A DNA stretch of 64,000 nucleotides. Origin: Pseudomonas brassicacearum (GTDB lineage: Bacteria > Pseudomonadota > Gammaproteobacteria > Pseudomonadales > Pseudomonadaceae). This document shows positions 8,725 to 19,494 of the stretch, piece by piece. The number at the start of each line of letters is the position of its first letter. The first letter of the stretch is position 1. Where the stretch lies: contig NZ_MOBJ01000001.1 of the NCBI RefSeq assembly GCF_003732225.1, positions 1 through 64,000 of the forward strand, read 5' to 3'. The notes under the pieces are model-generated. The model searched no databases. It was not told the DNA's origin and saw nothing but the letters and a program-made list of their open reading frames with translations. A program made the translations under genes and the position numbers.

Positions 8725-9285
8725 TTACGGCTCAAGGCCGATAGGGAAAAATTCGCCACCACTCCACACGCCCAACCAGCGCTGCCCGTCGATCTCGCGG
8801 GTCACGGCCAGTTCGACCAGTTGATAAAACACGTTGCGATGGATCAGCGCTTCAAGATTGGTGCGGACGTGCACGTAAGGCGCTGGTTCCTGGGTCAGCG
8901 GATCGATCACCACGCGCAACGGATGCTCGACACCTGCCTCGGCCTGCTCTTCGACGTTGGTGATAAAACGCAAAACCTGCGCTTCGCCCTCGCCTTCAAC
9001 CTCCAGTGCAACCGCCACAAACGGCGCGTCATCGACCTTGATCCCGACCTTCTCGACCGGGGTAATCAGGAAATAATCATCACCGTCGCGGCGAATGATG
9101 GTGGAGAACAGCTTGACCATCGGCTTGCGCCCGATCGGCGTGCCGAGGTAATACCAGGTACCGTCGCGGGCGATGCGCATGTCGATGTCGCCACAGAAGT
9201 CGGGGTTCCACAAATGGACCGGCGGCAAGCCTTTGGACTTGGGGATTTGCCCCAACAGATCGTTAGCTTTTTGCGGACCACTCAT
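8725..9285 (-). CDS. DUF1285 family protein
   Basis: 186 residues matching the DUF1285 family of proteobacterial proteins (conserved PPVHLWNPDFCGDIDMRI and GTPIGRKPMVKLFSTI segments). No catalytic motif or membrane segment is visible, so it should be cytosolic; function unknown. ATG 9285 has AGGAGA 5 bases upstream, and the gene follows the DUF4823 gene by 17 bases on the same strand, so the two probably share a message. Confidence 0.85.
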   Translation of the reverse strand: MSGPQKANDLLGQIPKSKGLPPVHLWNPDFCGDIDMRIARDGTWYYLGTPIGRKPMVKLFSTIIRRDGDDYFLITPVEKVGIKVDDAPFVAVALEVEGEGEAQVLRFITNVEEQAEAGVEHPLRVVIDPLTQEPAPYVHVRTNLEALIHRNVFYQLVELAVTREIDGQRWLGVWSGGEFFPIGLEP

Positions 9286-9302
9286 GCTGCTCTCCTGGTG
9301 AG

Positions 9303-9908
9303 TTACTGATCGCTCATGCCCAACAGGCTACGAGCGTATTGCTGCAGCGGCTGAGCGATCAGGTCTTCTGGCTTGTTGTCGTGGAACGTCAGTAAACCGC
9401 CACGGCTCTTGATTCGTGCAGTATCGATCAAATACTGGGTGCTGGTCTCGATCAGCATGATCTGAATCACTCCGCTGTCGAGCCCCAGGCGATCCACGGC
9501 GCCCTGATCGATCAACTCATCCGAGTTGCCGATACGGTCGTCGGCCTTGGCAAAGCGGGTGTAGAGCAGGTAATGCGCGCCCGCCGCACGCGCCTCGCCC
9601 ATGGCGGTGTCGAGACCTTCAGGCGCGCGAGCGCGGCGAACCATCGGGAAATATTCGATGAAGCCGTTGAAGGCTTCTTCAGCAACCACGTTCGGCCGCG
9701 GATAGGCACTGCCCGGCGGCGCAAAAGCACCTTGAGCGATGTAGATAAACGAGTCCGGCTGAATGCGCAGATTATTTACACGACGGCTGTCGCTGTGATC
9801 GAGCAGACCTGCGTCGCTCATGTGGTAGCGAACCCCTTCGCCCATATCGCTGACATTCATGCAGCCGCCAAGCGCCAAAAAGGCCAGCAGCAAAACCAGG
9901 CTACGCAT
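9303..9908 (-). CDS. DUF4823 lipoprotein
   Basis: 201 residues starting with a lipoprotein signal (hydrophobic stretch, then LGGC with the lipid-bearing Cys at residue 16), so it is membrane-anchored after export. The remainder matches the DUF4823 family known mainly in Pseudomonas; biochemical role unknown. Strong GGAGG ribosome site upstream of ATG 9908. First gene of a two-gene unit with the DUF1285 gene. Confidence 0.85.
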   Translation of the reverse strand: MRSLVLLLAFLALGGCMNVSDMGEGVRYHMSDAGLLDHSDSRRVNNLRIQPDSFIYIAQGAFAPPGSAYPRPNVVAEEAFNGFIEYFPMVRRARAPEGLDTAMGEARAAGAHYLLYTRFAKADDRIGNSDELIDQGAVDRLGLDSGVIQIMLIETSTQYLIDTARIKSRGGLLTFHDNKPEDLIAQPLQQYARSLLGMSDQ

Positions 9909-9991
9909 CCTACCCTCCAGAGGCCGGTGACGGAAAACCGGCGAATGTCCGCAGGATGCAGCTTCCGCGCCAGCTCAATGCGACACCCATT

Positions 9992-10131
9992 TGTAGCAGC
10001 TGCCGAAGGCTGCGTCCGGCTGCGCAGCAGTCGTAAACCTGAGCACGAGATATAGATTGAATGACGAATGCAAGTCGCTTGTTTTTTTGCGAGGGCTGCG
10101 CCCTCGAACGCAGCCTTCGGCAGCTGCTACA
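9992..10131. repeat. Composite inverted repeat element, copy 1
   Basis: Perfect 23-base inverted arms (9992-10014 and 10109-10131; TGTAGCAGCTGCCGAAGGCT and 3 more) flank 94 bases. The interior carries CGGCTGCGCAGCAGTCGT and TTTGCGAGG-N6-CCTCGAACGCAGCC, both also found in the element at 48682-48827, so these are two copies of one larger repeat family. It lies between the DUF4823 gene (starting 9908, reading away) and the moaA stop. Confidence 0.75.
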
Positions 10132-10141
10132 AAAAGCCGGG

Positions 10142-11110
10142 TCAGCCGCCGATGATTTTCATCACGGTCGCACCACCGGAAAACGCCACTTCCTGCTTGT
10201 CGCCCAAAGCCTTTACCAGCAGACGCTGGAGCGCCGGCAACGCTTGATGGCGCGGCTTGTCGAGCAAGTCGCCGACATAGTGGCGGTTACTCGACGACAG
10301 GCAGCCATGCAGCCAGCCAGTGGACGACAGGCGCAAACGCGAGCATGTACGGCAGAACGGCACGCTTTCATTGGCGATCACGCCGAAATAGCCGTGCCCC
10401 GGAATTTCGTAACGCACCGCCGTGGCATCCACTGGCGCGTCGGCCTGCAGGTACTCGTAGCGATCGCCAATCAGGCTCAGCAGCTGCTCGAGGCTGACGA
10501 ACTGCTGCAGGAATGCGTTCGAATCACTGGCTAGATGGCCCATGCGCATCAGTTCGATGAACCGTAACTCATAACCGCGTTCCAGACAGTAATCGAGCAG
10601 CGGCATCACCTGATCGAGGTTCTGCCCGCGCAACGGCACCATGTTGACCTTGATCTTCATGCCCGCAGCGTGTGCCTGGTCCATGCCGTTGAGCACCGTC
10701 GCCAGATCGCCGCCGCGCGCAATGCTGCGGAACGCATCGGCGTCCAGGGTATCGAGGGAAACGTTGATCCGCCGAATGCCAGCGTCCACCAGCAAGGGCA
10801 GTTTCTTCGCCAGCAGTTGGCCATTGGTGGTCAGGCTGATGTCGGCAAGGCCCATCTTCCCGACGGCGGTCATGAAGGCTTCCAGCTTCGGGCTCACCAG
10901 CGGCTCACCGCCGGTGATGCGCAAACGCTCGATACCCGCGGCTTCGATCAGGTAGGCAACGCCGCGCGCCATGGCCTCGGCCGACAGTTCATCCTGCGCC
11001 GCCACCAGTCGCTTGCCATTGGGCACGCAGTAGGTACAGGCGTAGTTGCAGGCGGAGGTCAGACTGACCCGCAAATTGCGGAAACGCCTGCCTTGTCGGT
11101 CAACGATCAT
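10142..11110 (-). CDS. moaA: GTP 3',8-cyclase (molybdenum cofactor biosynthesis protein A)
   Basis: Radical-SAM enzyme that, with MoaC, turns GTP into cyclic pyranopterin monophosphate, the first step of molybdopterin synthesis. 322 residues. The N-terminal SAM cluster cysteines are C21, C25 and C28 (CNYACTYC). The C-terminal second cluster is CRTCSRLRLSSTGWLHGC, and the protein ends in the required Gly-Gly. It stands alone, without moaBCDE. It may support the molybdenum hydroxylase operon at 31-34 kb, but it also serves all Mo enzymes. Confidence 0.95.
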   Translation of the reverse strand: MIVDRQGRRFRNLRVSLTSACNYACTYCVPNGKRLVAAQDELSAEAMARGVAYLIEAAGIERLRITGGEPLVSPKLEAFMTAVGKMGLADISLTTNGQLLAKKLPLLVDAGIRRINVSLDTLDADAFRSIARGGDLATVLNGMDQAHAAGMKIKVNMVPLRGQNLDQVMPLLDYCLERGYELRFIELMRMGHLASDSNAFLQQFVSLEQLLSLIGDRYEYLQADAPVDATAVRYEIPGHGYFGVIANESVPFCRTCSRLRLSSTGWLHGCLSSSNRHYVGDLLDKPRHQALPALQRLLVKALGDKQEVAFSGGATVMKIIGG

Positions 11111-11141
11111 GGATCACTCCGGCGGAAGTAGATTCGGAAGC

Positions 11142-11173
11142 GCTAAAACTTGACTCACAAATCAAGTTTTAGC
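11142..11173. promoter_or_regulatory. Perfect 12-base inverted repeat in the moaA leader region
   Basis: GCTAAAACTTGA (11142-11153) and TCAAGTTTTAGC (11162-11173) pair perfectly around an 8-base loop, 32 bases before moaA. No T run follows on either strand, so it does not look like a normal terminator. An operator or a leader stem-loop is possible. Confidence 0.4.
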
Positions 11174-11250
11174 AATACCTAAGCCTGAGTATATTCCTGG
11201 GGCACTGCGCCATACAGGGAAAACATGGCGCAATAAGGCATCTGAATGAA

Positions 11251-11889
11251 TCAGCTGCTCGGCGTGTCGGTATCGCGCTTGCGCTTGTTGCCCATGCGCA
11301 CGCCGATGTCCATCAGGAACTGGAAGAAACCTTCCTGATCTTCCAGCACATTGCTCCAGAACGGCGAGTGATACAGCGCGACAGCACCGTGCACCAACGC
11401 CCAGGACGCGCAGTAGTGGAAGTACGGCGGCACGTCTTCAAGCTTGCCTTCGCTGATGCGGCCCTTGATCAGCAAGGTCAGGCGTTCGAAGTTGGAGGCG
11501 CGAATCCTGTGCAACTCCTCGACCATCTCCGGCACCTGATTGCCCTTGACCACCTTCTCTTCCAGACGATCGAACAGCCGGTAACGTTGCGGATCGCGCA
11601 TACGGAATTCGAAGTAGGCCCGGGACAGGGCTTCCTTATCCTTGTCGACATCGGCAGAGTGCAGCAGCTCGTTCAGGTCACGCTCGTAATCGAGCATCAG
11701 GCGCAGATAGATCTCCGCCTTGGACTTGAAATGCTTGTAGATGGTGCCTTTGCCGATACCCACGGCATCAGCGATCATCTCGACGGTGACACTGTCTTCA
11801 CCTTGTTCGAGGAACAGCTTGAGCGCGGTGTCGAGAATTTCTTGCTCGCGGCGACGAAACTCACGGACCTTACGAGGTTCTTTATGCAT
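11251..11889 (-). CDS. TetR/AcrR family transcriptional regulator
   Basis: 212 residues with a TetR DNA-binding domain at about residues 12-58 (EMIADAVGIGKGTIYKHFKS is the helix-turn-helix) and a helical ligand domain. The very basic N terminus (KEPRKVREFRRREQ) precedes helix 1. ATG at 11889. It is divergent from the class V aminotransferase gene (79 bases apart), which may be a target. The ligand is unknown. Confidence 0.9.
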   Translation of the reverse strand: MHKEPRKVREFRRREQEILDTALKLFLEQGEDSVTVEMIADAVGIGKGTIYKHFKSKAEIYLRLMLDYERDLNELLHSADVDKDKEALSRAYFEFRMRDPQRYRLFDRLEEKVVKGNQVPEMVEELHRIRASNFERLTLLIKGRISEGKLEDVPPYFHYCASWALVHGAVALYHSPFWSNVLEDQEGFFQFLMDIGVRMGNKRKRDTDTPSS

Positions 11890-11968
11890 AAGAAAAGGTC
11901 TGTAGGGGTCAAAATTCGAAGCCGCGTATTATGCCTAACTTGCGCCAAATTGCACGGATCATCCGACC

Positions 11969-13102
11969 ATGACTACGTTTCTTGATGAATTTGTACAGGC
12001 ACCGGGCCTGCGTTATTTGAATCATGCGGCCGTTGCACCCTGGCCAAATCGCGCTGCCACGGCGGTGTCACGCTTCGCCCAGGAGAACGTTTTACTGGGC
12101 GCAAGGGACTATTCGGACTGGATGGCACTTGAACAATGCTTGCGTGAACGCCTGATGCGCCTGCTTAACGCACCGTCGACGGATGACGTGGCACTGGTCA
12201 AAAATACTTCTGAAGCATTGTCTTTTGTCGCCTTCGGACTGTCGTGGCAAAGCGGCGACCAGATCGTCATCAGCGATGAAGAATTTCCTTCCAACCGCAT
12301 CGTCTGGGAAGCTTTAGCCTCCCAAGGCGTGGAAGTGATTCAGGCCAGCCTCAAGGGCGATGACCCGGAAGGCGCCCTGTTGGCGGCCTGCGGACCGCGC
12401 ACCCGCTTGATGTCAGTGAGTGCAGTGCAATTTGCCAGCGGTCTGCGCCTGGACCTGCAACGCCTGGGTGCTGGCTGCAAACAACAGAACGTGCTGTTCT
12501 GCATCGACGCCATCCAGCAACTCGGCGCCCTGCCCTTCGATGTGCAGAGCTATCAATGCGACTTCGCCATGGCCGACGGCCATAAATGGCTGCTCGGGCC
12601 AGAAGGCCTGGGGGTGCTCTATGTGCGCAGCGAACTGCGTGAACAGCTGAAACTGCACGAATTCGGCTGGCACATGCTCGAACACATGGGCGATTACAAC
12701 CGCACTGAATGGGAACCGGCCAAGAGTGCACGGCGTTTTGAATGCGGCAGCCCGAACATGCTCGGGGCGATGGCGCTGGAAGCCAGTCTGTCGTTATTGG
12801 AAGAAGTCGGCATGGAGCAAGTCGCTGCACTGATCGCCGAGCGAGTGAAATGGCTACAGGATGGCCTCAGCGCGATTCCCGGCGTACAGCTGCACAGCCC
12901 GCTTAATCCAGCCCGGCGCGGGGGGATTCTTTCGTTCAGTATCGATGGCATCGATAACCAGGCCGTTTACGAGGCCCTGAAAGCCCAACAGGTGATTTGC
13001 ATCCCACGCGGCCCAGGCATTCGTTTTTCACCACATTTTTACACCGAAAAGCGCGTGATCGACGAAACTGTTGCCATTGTTGCGTCGATCGCCAGGCAGT
13101 GA
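11969..13102 (+). CDS. Class V aminotransferase / cysteine desulfurase-like PLP enzyme
   Basis: 377 residues of fold-type I PLP enzyme. The internal aldimine lysine is in ADGHKWLLGPEGLG. The upstream cofactor-binding Asp/Gln pair lies in CIDAIQQLG, and NTSEALSFVAFGL binds the phosphate. No persulfide-loop cysteine is evident in the usual position, and iron-sulfur partners are absent, so an isopenicillin-N-epimerase-like or other lyase/aminotransferase role is more likely than sulfur donation. Substrate unknown. Confidence 0.88.
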   Translation: MTTFLDEFVQAPGLRYLNHAAVAPWPNRAATAVSRFAQENVLLGARDYSDWMALEQCLRERLMRLLNAPSTDDVALVKNTSEALSFVAFGLSWQSGDQIVISDEEFPSNRIVWEALASQGVEVIQASLKGDDPEGALLAACGPRTRLMSVSAVQFASGLRLDLQRLGAGCKQQNVLFCIDAIQQLGALPFDVQSYQCDFAMADGHKWLLGPEGLGVLYVRSELREQLKLHEFGWHMLEHMGDYNRTEWEPAKSARRFECGSPNMLGAMALEASLSLLEEVGMEQVAALIAERVKWLQDGLSAIPGVQLHSPLNPARRGGILSFSIDGIDNQAVYEALKAQQVICIPRGPGIRFSPHFYTEKRVIDETVAIVASIARQ

Positions 13103-13179
13103 GAACTCAAGCGAAGCGCCTGTATTCCAAATATGTTTAAGAAACAGCTGGGGCAAACTGGACTCGGCGCAATAGTGAT

Positions 13180-13310
13180 CAATACTTGAACTGTCGGCGC
13201 GGCATCTCCCCCAAGTGTTGCGCCGATGAAGGTACCAAAGGACCGCGTACCTTTGTTTTACTCCTAATGGTCTTAACCCGGATTCACCCCCCAGAACCCG
13301 GGTTTTTTTT
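13180..13310 (+). ncRNA. rgsA: Probable RgsA small RNA (with promoter)
   Basis: Lies next to tatD, the site of rgsA (PA2958.1) in P. aeruginosa, a Gac- and RpoS-linked sRNA of about 120 nt. A -10 like CAATACTT (13180-13187), as used by RpoS, predicts a start near 13193. The RNA would then hold a stem TCGGCGC/GCGCCGA (13194-13226), a second AAGGTAC/GTACCTT stem (13229-13253), and a terminator AACCCGG/CCGGGTT (13275-13304) with eight Ts. Predicted length of about 117 nt agrees. Identification rests on synteny and structure, not on alignment. Confidence 0.7.
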
Positions 13311-13341
13311 GCCTGCGATTTGAGGCTCCGGCTCGACCCTG

Positions 13342-14130
13342 TCAAATCGACTTGACGTGCGCCAACGGAAACAGCCGCTTGAAGTTCTCCGTGGTCTGCT
13401 CGGCAAAGCGCTCGTAGGACTCACCACGCAACATGGCCAGAAACTCCGCGACATCCCTCACGTACTGAGGAAGATTCGGCTTGCCACGATGCGGGATCGG
13501 CGCCAGGTACGGCGAATCGGTTTCCACCAGCAGGCGATCCGCCGGCACCTGCCGGGCCACATCACGCAAGGCGTCGGCATTGCGGAAAGTCACGATCCCC
13601 GACAACGATATATAGAACCCCAGATCCAGCGCAGCCTTGGCCATGTCCCAGTCTTCGGTGAAGCAATGCAACACCCCGGCCTGCGGCAATGCTGCTTCAC
13701 GCAATAACCTCAGCGTATCGGCGCGGGCGCCACGGGTGTGGACGATCACCGGTTTGCCGGTCTGCTGGGCCGCTTGCAGGTGCAAACGGAAGGACTCCTG
13801 CTGCAACTCGGCGGCTTCTGGTTCGTAGTGGTAATCCAGACCGGTTTCGCCGATCGCCACCACCCGCGGGTGATTGAGCTCCTGCAGCAGCCAGTCCAGC
13901 GCCGGAGCGGCGCCCGGCTGAACATCCAACGGATGCACGCCCACCGAACAATCAACGTCGTCGTAACGCTCGGCGAGGGCTTTGACGTCCTTGGCGTTGT
14001 CGACGCTGACGCCAATACAGAGGAAATGCCCTACCCCGCGCTGACGAGCGGCTGCAAGCGCAGCATCCAGCGAGCCGTCGTGTGCGGCAAGGTCGAGACG
14101 GTCAAGGTGACAATGGGAATCTACGAGCAT
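13342..14130 (-). CDS. TatD family metal-dependent hydrolase
   Basis: 262-residue TIM-barrel metallohydrolase. Metal ligands are visible in VDSHCHLD, the GETGLDYHYE glutamate, VIVHTRGA, the HCF motif and VETDSPYLAP. TatD proteins are 3'-5' DNA exonucleases or DNases; exact role in Pseudomonas is uncertain. I chose ATG 14130 over a TTG at 14142 because family proteins begin at MLVDSHCH. Downstream of pilZ on the same strand, 12 bases away, as in P. aeruginosa PA2960-PA2959. Confidence 0.9.
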   Translation of the reverse strand: MLVDSHCHLDRLDLAAHDGSLDAALAAARQRGVGHFLCIGVSVDNAKDVKALAERYDDVDCSVGVHPLDVQPGAAPALDWLLQELNHPRVVAIGETGLDYHYEPEAAELQQESFRLHLQAAQQTGKPVIVHTRGARADTLRLLREAALPQAGVLHCFTEDWDMAKAALDLGFYISLSGIVTFRNADALRDVARQVPADRLLVETDSPYLAPIPHRGKPNLPQYVRDVAEFLAMLRGESYERFAEQTTENFKRLFPLAHVKSI

Positions 14131-14142
14131 AAAAGGCTGCAA

Positions 14143-14499
14143 CTACATCGTATGAGTGGGACGGTCGGACTTCAGGGCTCCGACCAGATAGGTTTCGATT
14201 CGGCTTCGAGCGGTGTCGTCGCCTTCGTTGAATTGCACGCCGACACCCGCAGCGCGATTACCCTGAGCGCCCTTGGGGGTCACCCAGGTCACTTTACCGG
14301 CCACCGGAATTTTTTCCGGCTCATCCATCAGGTGCAGCAGCATGAATACCTCGTCACCCAACTTGTAGCTTTTGTTGGTCGGGATAAACAGGCCGCCGTT
14401 CTTGATGAACGGCATATAGGCCGCATAAAGCACTGATTTGTCCTTGATGGTCAGGGACAAGATGCCGTTGCGCGGGCCCGGGCTGACGGGTTCATTCAT
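14143..14499 (-). CDS. pilZ: Type IV pilus protein PilZ
   Basis: 118 residues, the same length as P. aeruginosa PilZ, and nearly identical in the segment around NGILSLTIKDKSVLYAAYMP, as I remember that protein. It belongs to the PilZ class that lacks the RxxxR and D/NxSxxG c-di-GMP motifs, and none are present here, so it should not bind c-di-GMP directly. It is needed for type IV pilus assembly, acting with FimX and PilB. ATG 14499 follows GGAGGT by 4 bases; the ATG at 14511 overlaps that ribosome site and is rejected. Sits after holB. Confidence 0.93.
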   Translation of the reverse strand: MNEPVSPGPRNGILSLTIKDKSVLYAAYMPFIKNGGLFIPTNKSYKLGDEVFMLLHLMDEPEKIPVAGKVTWVTPKGAQGNRAAGVGVQFNEGDDTARSRIETYLVGALKSDRPTHTM

Positions 14500-14541
14500 G
14501 CTGACCTCCATGGCTGATGATCAGAGTCTAGGCGCAGACGC

Positions 14542-16162
<1,621 letters not shown>

Positions 16163-16172
16163 TTAGTCAGAG

Positions 16173-17351
16173 TCATTGCGGGCTTTGCGGCTCATCGGCA
16201 CTCGGTGCTGGAGCTGGAGCCGGTTGCGATGGCGGCAGTTGCGGCGTCACCTCTGGAGCCGTGTCGGGCGCCGCTGGAGCAATCGGCGTCTGCGCATCAG
16301 GCGCCGCAGCTCCATTGGTCGGCGCCGGGCTGGAACGGTAATCGGCGCGTCGTTTGATCTGGAACTCGCGCACAGCACTGTTGTGGGCATCCAGATCGTC
16401 GGAGAACACGTGACTGCCGTCACCGCGCGCCACGAAATACAAACTGGTACCGGACACCGGATTCAGCGCCGCATGAATCGCTTCACGACCGACCATGGCA
16501 ATCGGCGTCGGCGGCAGCCCAGAGATCATGTAGGTATTGTAGGGCGTCGGTTCTTTCAGGTGGGCACGGGTCAACTTGCCGTTGTAGCGCTCACCCAGGC
16601 CATAGATCACGGTCGGATCGGTTTGCAGCAACATGCCGATCTGCATCCGTCGTACGAACACCCCGGCAATCTGCCCACGTTCTTGCGGCACACCGGTTTC
16701 CTTCTCCACCAGCGAAGCCATGATCAGTGCCTGATAGGGTTCGGTATAGGGCGCGTCGGGAGAGCGTTTGCTCCACTCTTTCGCTAGGACTTCGTCGAGG
16801 CGCTCGTAAGCTTTTTCCAACAGCTCGGCGTCGGTCATGCCACGCACAAAACGATAAGTGTCTGGGAAAAACCGGCCCTCCGGAAACACTCCGGCGTGAC
16901 CAAGCTTGTTCATCACGTCGCTGTCGCTCAGACCCGAGAGGGTTTGTTCGAGCTTGTCACTTTTTGCCAGCGCCGCACGAACCTGACGAAAGTTCCAGCC
17001 CTCGACCAGCGTCAGGCTGTACTGAACCACTTCACCGCGCTGCCAAAGACCGATCAGGCTCTGCGCACTCATACCTGGCAGCATGCGGTATTCACCGCTG
17101 TGCAACGGCTGCGCGGCAAGGTTGAAGCGCCAGTACAGGCGCAACCAGAAGGCGTCCTGAAGCACACCGTCGGTTTCAAGGCGATTGAAAGTCCCGGACG
17201 GTGTCGAGCCGTTCGGCACATCCAGCAACTCTTCCTGAGTAATGTTGAGTGGCTGCTCCAGCGCCGAGTTGATCTTCCAGGCCGAAGCGCCCAGCAGTAG
17301 CCCCGCCAGAACCAGTCCGGTTTCCAGCAGCAGCAAGAATTTACGTCTCAC
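16173..17351 (-). CDS. mltG: Endolytic peptidoglycan transglycosylase MltG
   Basis: Cuts nascent peptidoglycan strands and ends their growth. 392 residues: an N-terminal membrane anchor (about 5-25), a LysM-like region, and the YceG catalytic domain with the glutamate in MASLVEKETGVPQERG. A Pro/Ala-rich tail of about 50 residues (from about 342) extends past the E. coli protein and looks disordered. Start is GTG 17351, 3 bases after the pabC stop. Confidence 0.93.
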   Translation of the reverse strand: MRRKFLLLLETGLVLAGLLLGASAWKINSALEQPLNITQEELLDVPNGSTPSGTFNRLETDGVLQDAFWLRLYWRFNLAAQPLHSGEYRMLPGMSAQSLIGLWQRGEVVQYSLTLVEGWNFRQVRAALAKSDKLEQTLSGLSDSDVMNKLGHAGVFPEGRFFPDTYRFVRGMTDAELLEKAYERLDEVLAKEWSKRSPDAPYTEPYQALIMASLVEKETGVPQERGQIAGVFVRRMQIGMLLQTDPTVIYGLGERYNGKLTRAHLKEPTPYNTYMISGLPPTPIAMVGREAIHAALNPVSGTSLYFVARGDGSHVFSDDLDAHNSAVREFQIKRRADYRSSPAPTNGAAAPDAQTPIAPAAPDTAPEVTPQLPPSQPAPAPAPSADEPQSPQ

Positions 17352-17354
17352 GAA

Positions 17355-18170
17355 TCAAGCATCCAGTAGCGCGCGGGCAATGCCTTGCAGTTTACGGGTG
17401 AGCGGCCCAACCGGCCAGCTCAGCGCAGCATAAGCGCGTACCGGCCAGATACCGTACACGCTGTTGCAAACAAAAACTTCATCAGCCTGTTGCAGCTGAT
17501 CAAGGCTGATGTCAGTGATATATGTGGCAATCCCCAGACTCTCGGCTTGAAACAAGAGTTCGGCGCGCATCACTCCGGCCACGCCGCAACGACTCAGATC
17601 AGCCGTCAGCAACGCGCCATCGCGCACCAGGAACAGATTGCTGAAAACGCCTTCGATCACCCTGCCCTGAAGATTCAGCATCAATCCTTCGGCGTGCTCG
17701 GTGTCCTGCCATTCCGAACGGGCAATGACCTGTTCGAGACGATTGAGGTGCTTGAGGCCGGCGAGTAGGGATTGCTCGGAAAGTCGTGTGGCACAGGGAA
17801 ACAGTCGAATACCGTGCTGCGCATGGACAGCAGGATAAGCAGCAGGCGGATTGCCTTGCAGAATTCGTCGCGGCGCCACCGAAGGATCGGCCGCATAACC
17901 ACGCTGGCTGTCGCCGCGAGTGAGAATAAGTTTGAGCACGCCTTCGCCAAGTGCGGCGGCGTACGTCAGTAGCTCACTGCGAATCAACGCGTGATCCGCG
18001 TTAATCGCCAAACGCGAGCAGCCATCGGCCAGACGACTCAAATGTCGATCCAGCAGCAGTGGCTGCCCGCCCCTGACAGCAATGGTCTCGAACAGACCAT
18101 CGCCATACGCCAGGCCGCGGTCCTTTAGCGACAGAGCGTCAGCCGGCTGACCGTCGACCCAGCTTTCCAT
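17355..18170 (-). CDS. pabC: Aminodeoxychorismate lyase
   Basis: Releases pyruvate from 4-amino-4-deoxychorismate to give p-aminobenzoate for folate. PLP fold-type IV, 271 residues, with the family GVMRAELL segment and a lysine in LKLILTRG as candidate cofactor ligand. ATG 18170 overlaps the fabF TGA (ATGA), so translation is coupled; a TTG one codon upstream is not needed. Placement between fabF and mltG matches other gamma-proteobacteria. Confidence 0.92.
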   Translation of the reverse strand: MESWVDGQPADALSLKDRGLAYGDGLFETIAVRGGQPLLLDRHLSRLADGCSRLAINADHALIRSELLTYAAALGEGVLKLILTRGDSQRGYAADPSVAPRRILQGNPPAAYPAVHAQHGIRLFPCATRLSEQSLLAGLKHLNRLEQVIARSEWQDTEHAEGLMLNLQGRVIEGVFSNLFLVRDGALLTADLSRCGVAGVMRAELLFQAESLGIATYITDISLDQLQQADEVFVCNSVYGIWPVRAYAALSWPVGPLTRKLQGIARALLDA

Positions 18171-19414
18171 CAATCAACGAACCGACGGAACACCAGCGAG
18201 CCGTTGGTACCGCCAAAACCGAACGAGTTGGACAACACCACATCGATATTCATATCGCGTGCAGTGTGCGGCACGAAATCGAGGTCGCAACCTTCATCCG
18301 GCTCATCGAGGTTAATGGTCGGTGGCGCCACCTGGCCATTGATTGCCAACACACTGAAGATCGCTTCGACTGCGCCCGCCGCACCCAGCAGGTGACCGGT
18401 CATGGACTTGGTCGAACTGACAGCCAGCTTGTAGGCGTGATCGCCAAACACCGACTTGATCGCGCAGACTTCGGCGAGGTCACCGGCGGAGGTCGAAGTA
18501 CCGTGGGCGTTGATGTACTGCACTTGCTCGACATTCAGCTTGGCGTCACGCAGCGCGTTGACGATGCAACGTGCGGCGCCTGCGCCATCGGCCGGTGGCG
18601 AAGTCATGTGGTACGCATCGCCACTCATGCCAAAGCCAATCAGCTCGGCGTAAATGGTCGCGCCACGCGCCTTGGCGTGCTCCAGCTCCTCAAGCACCAA
18701 TGCACCGGCACCGTCAGACAACACAAAGCCATCACGGCCCTTGTCCCATGGACGGCTGGCACGAGTCGGTTCGTCATTGCGGGTCGACAGTGCACGAGCA
18801 GCACCAAAGCCGCCCATGCCAAGTCCGCAAGCGGCCATCTCAGCACCACCGGCAATCATCACGTCGGCTTCGCCGTAGGCAATGTTGCGCGCCGCCATAC
18901 CGATGCAGTGCGTACCGGTGGTACAGGCTGTCGAAATGGCGTAGTTAGGCCCCTGCGTACCCAGATGGATGGACAGGAAACCGGAAATCATATTGATGAT
19001 CGAGCCCGGCACAAAAAACGGAGAAATCCGCCGTGGCCCCGAATCATGCAGCGTGCGGCTGGTTTCTTCGATATTGGTCAGACCGCCAATACCCGAGCCC
19101 ATGGCCACGCCGATGCGTTCACGATTGGCGTCGGTGACTTCCAGGCCTGCGTTACGCACTGCCTGAAACCCTGCTGCCAGACCGTATTGAATGAACAGGT
19201 CGAGTTTGCGAGCTTCCTTGACCGACAGATATTCCTCGACATTGAAGCCCTTTACCGAGCCGCCAAAACGGGTGGAATAGGCAGAAAGGTCGGTGTGTTC
19301 GATCAGACCAATGCCACTGCGGCCAGCCAGAATGCCCTGCCAGCTGCTCGGCACATCCGTGCCCAGTGGCGACAACATACCCATACCGGTGACTACGACG
19401 CGTCTACGCGACAC
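18170..19414 (-). CDS. fabF: 3-oxoacyl-ACP synthase II
   Basis: Elongating ketosynthase of fatty acid synthesis. 414 residues with the Cys-His-His triad in [24 protein letters not shown] and [12 protein letters not shown], and the glycine-rich C-terminal [13 protein letters not shown]. Start is GTG 19414 preceded by GGAGAG. It follows acpP, from which it is separated by a hairpin terminator that probably allows partial read-through. Confidence 0.96.
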   Translation of the reverse strand: MSRRRVVVTGMGMLSPLGTDVPSSWQGILAGRSGIGLIEHTDLSAYSTRFGGSVKGFNVEEYLSVKEARKLDLFIQYGLAAGFQAVRNAGLEVTDANRERIGVAMGSGIGGLTNIEETSRTLHDSGPRRISPFFVPGSIINMISGFLSIHLGTQGPNYAISTACTTGTHCIGMAARNIAYGEADVMIAGGAEMAACGLGMGGFGAARALSTRNDEPTRASRPWDKGRDGFVLSDGAGALVLEELEHAKARGATIYAELIGFGMSGDAYHMTSPPADGAGAARCIVNALRDAKLNVEQVQYINAHGTSTSAGDLAEVCAIKSVFGDHAYKLAVSSTKSMTGHLLGAAGAVEAIFSVLAINGQVAPPTINLDEPDEGCDLDFVPHTARDMNIDVVLSNSFGFGGTNGSLVFRRFVD

Positions 19415-19462
19415 AGCACTCTCCTTTTTTCAAATGACGACTTTGCATCAGGCCTAAAGGAA

Positions 19463-19494
19463 AAAACCGCACGCCGTGATGGCAGTGCGGTTTT
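19463..19494 (-). terminator. Terminator after acpP
   Basis: Stem AAAACCGCAC (19463-19472) with GTGCGGTTTT (19485-19494), 12-base loop, followed on the - strand by a T run (19461-19466). It lies in the short acpP-fabF gap, where it would make acpP message far more abundant than fabF message. Confidence 0.7.
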
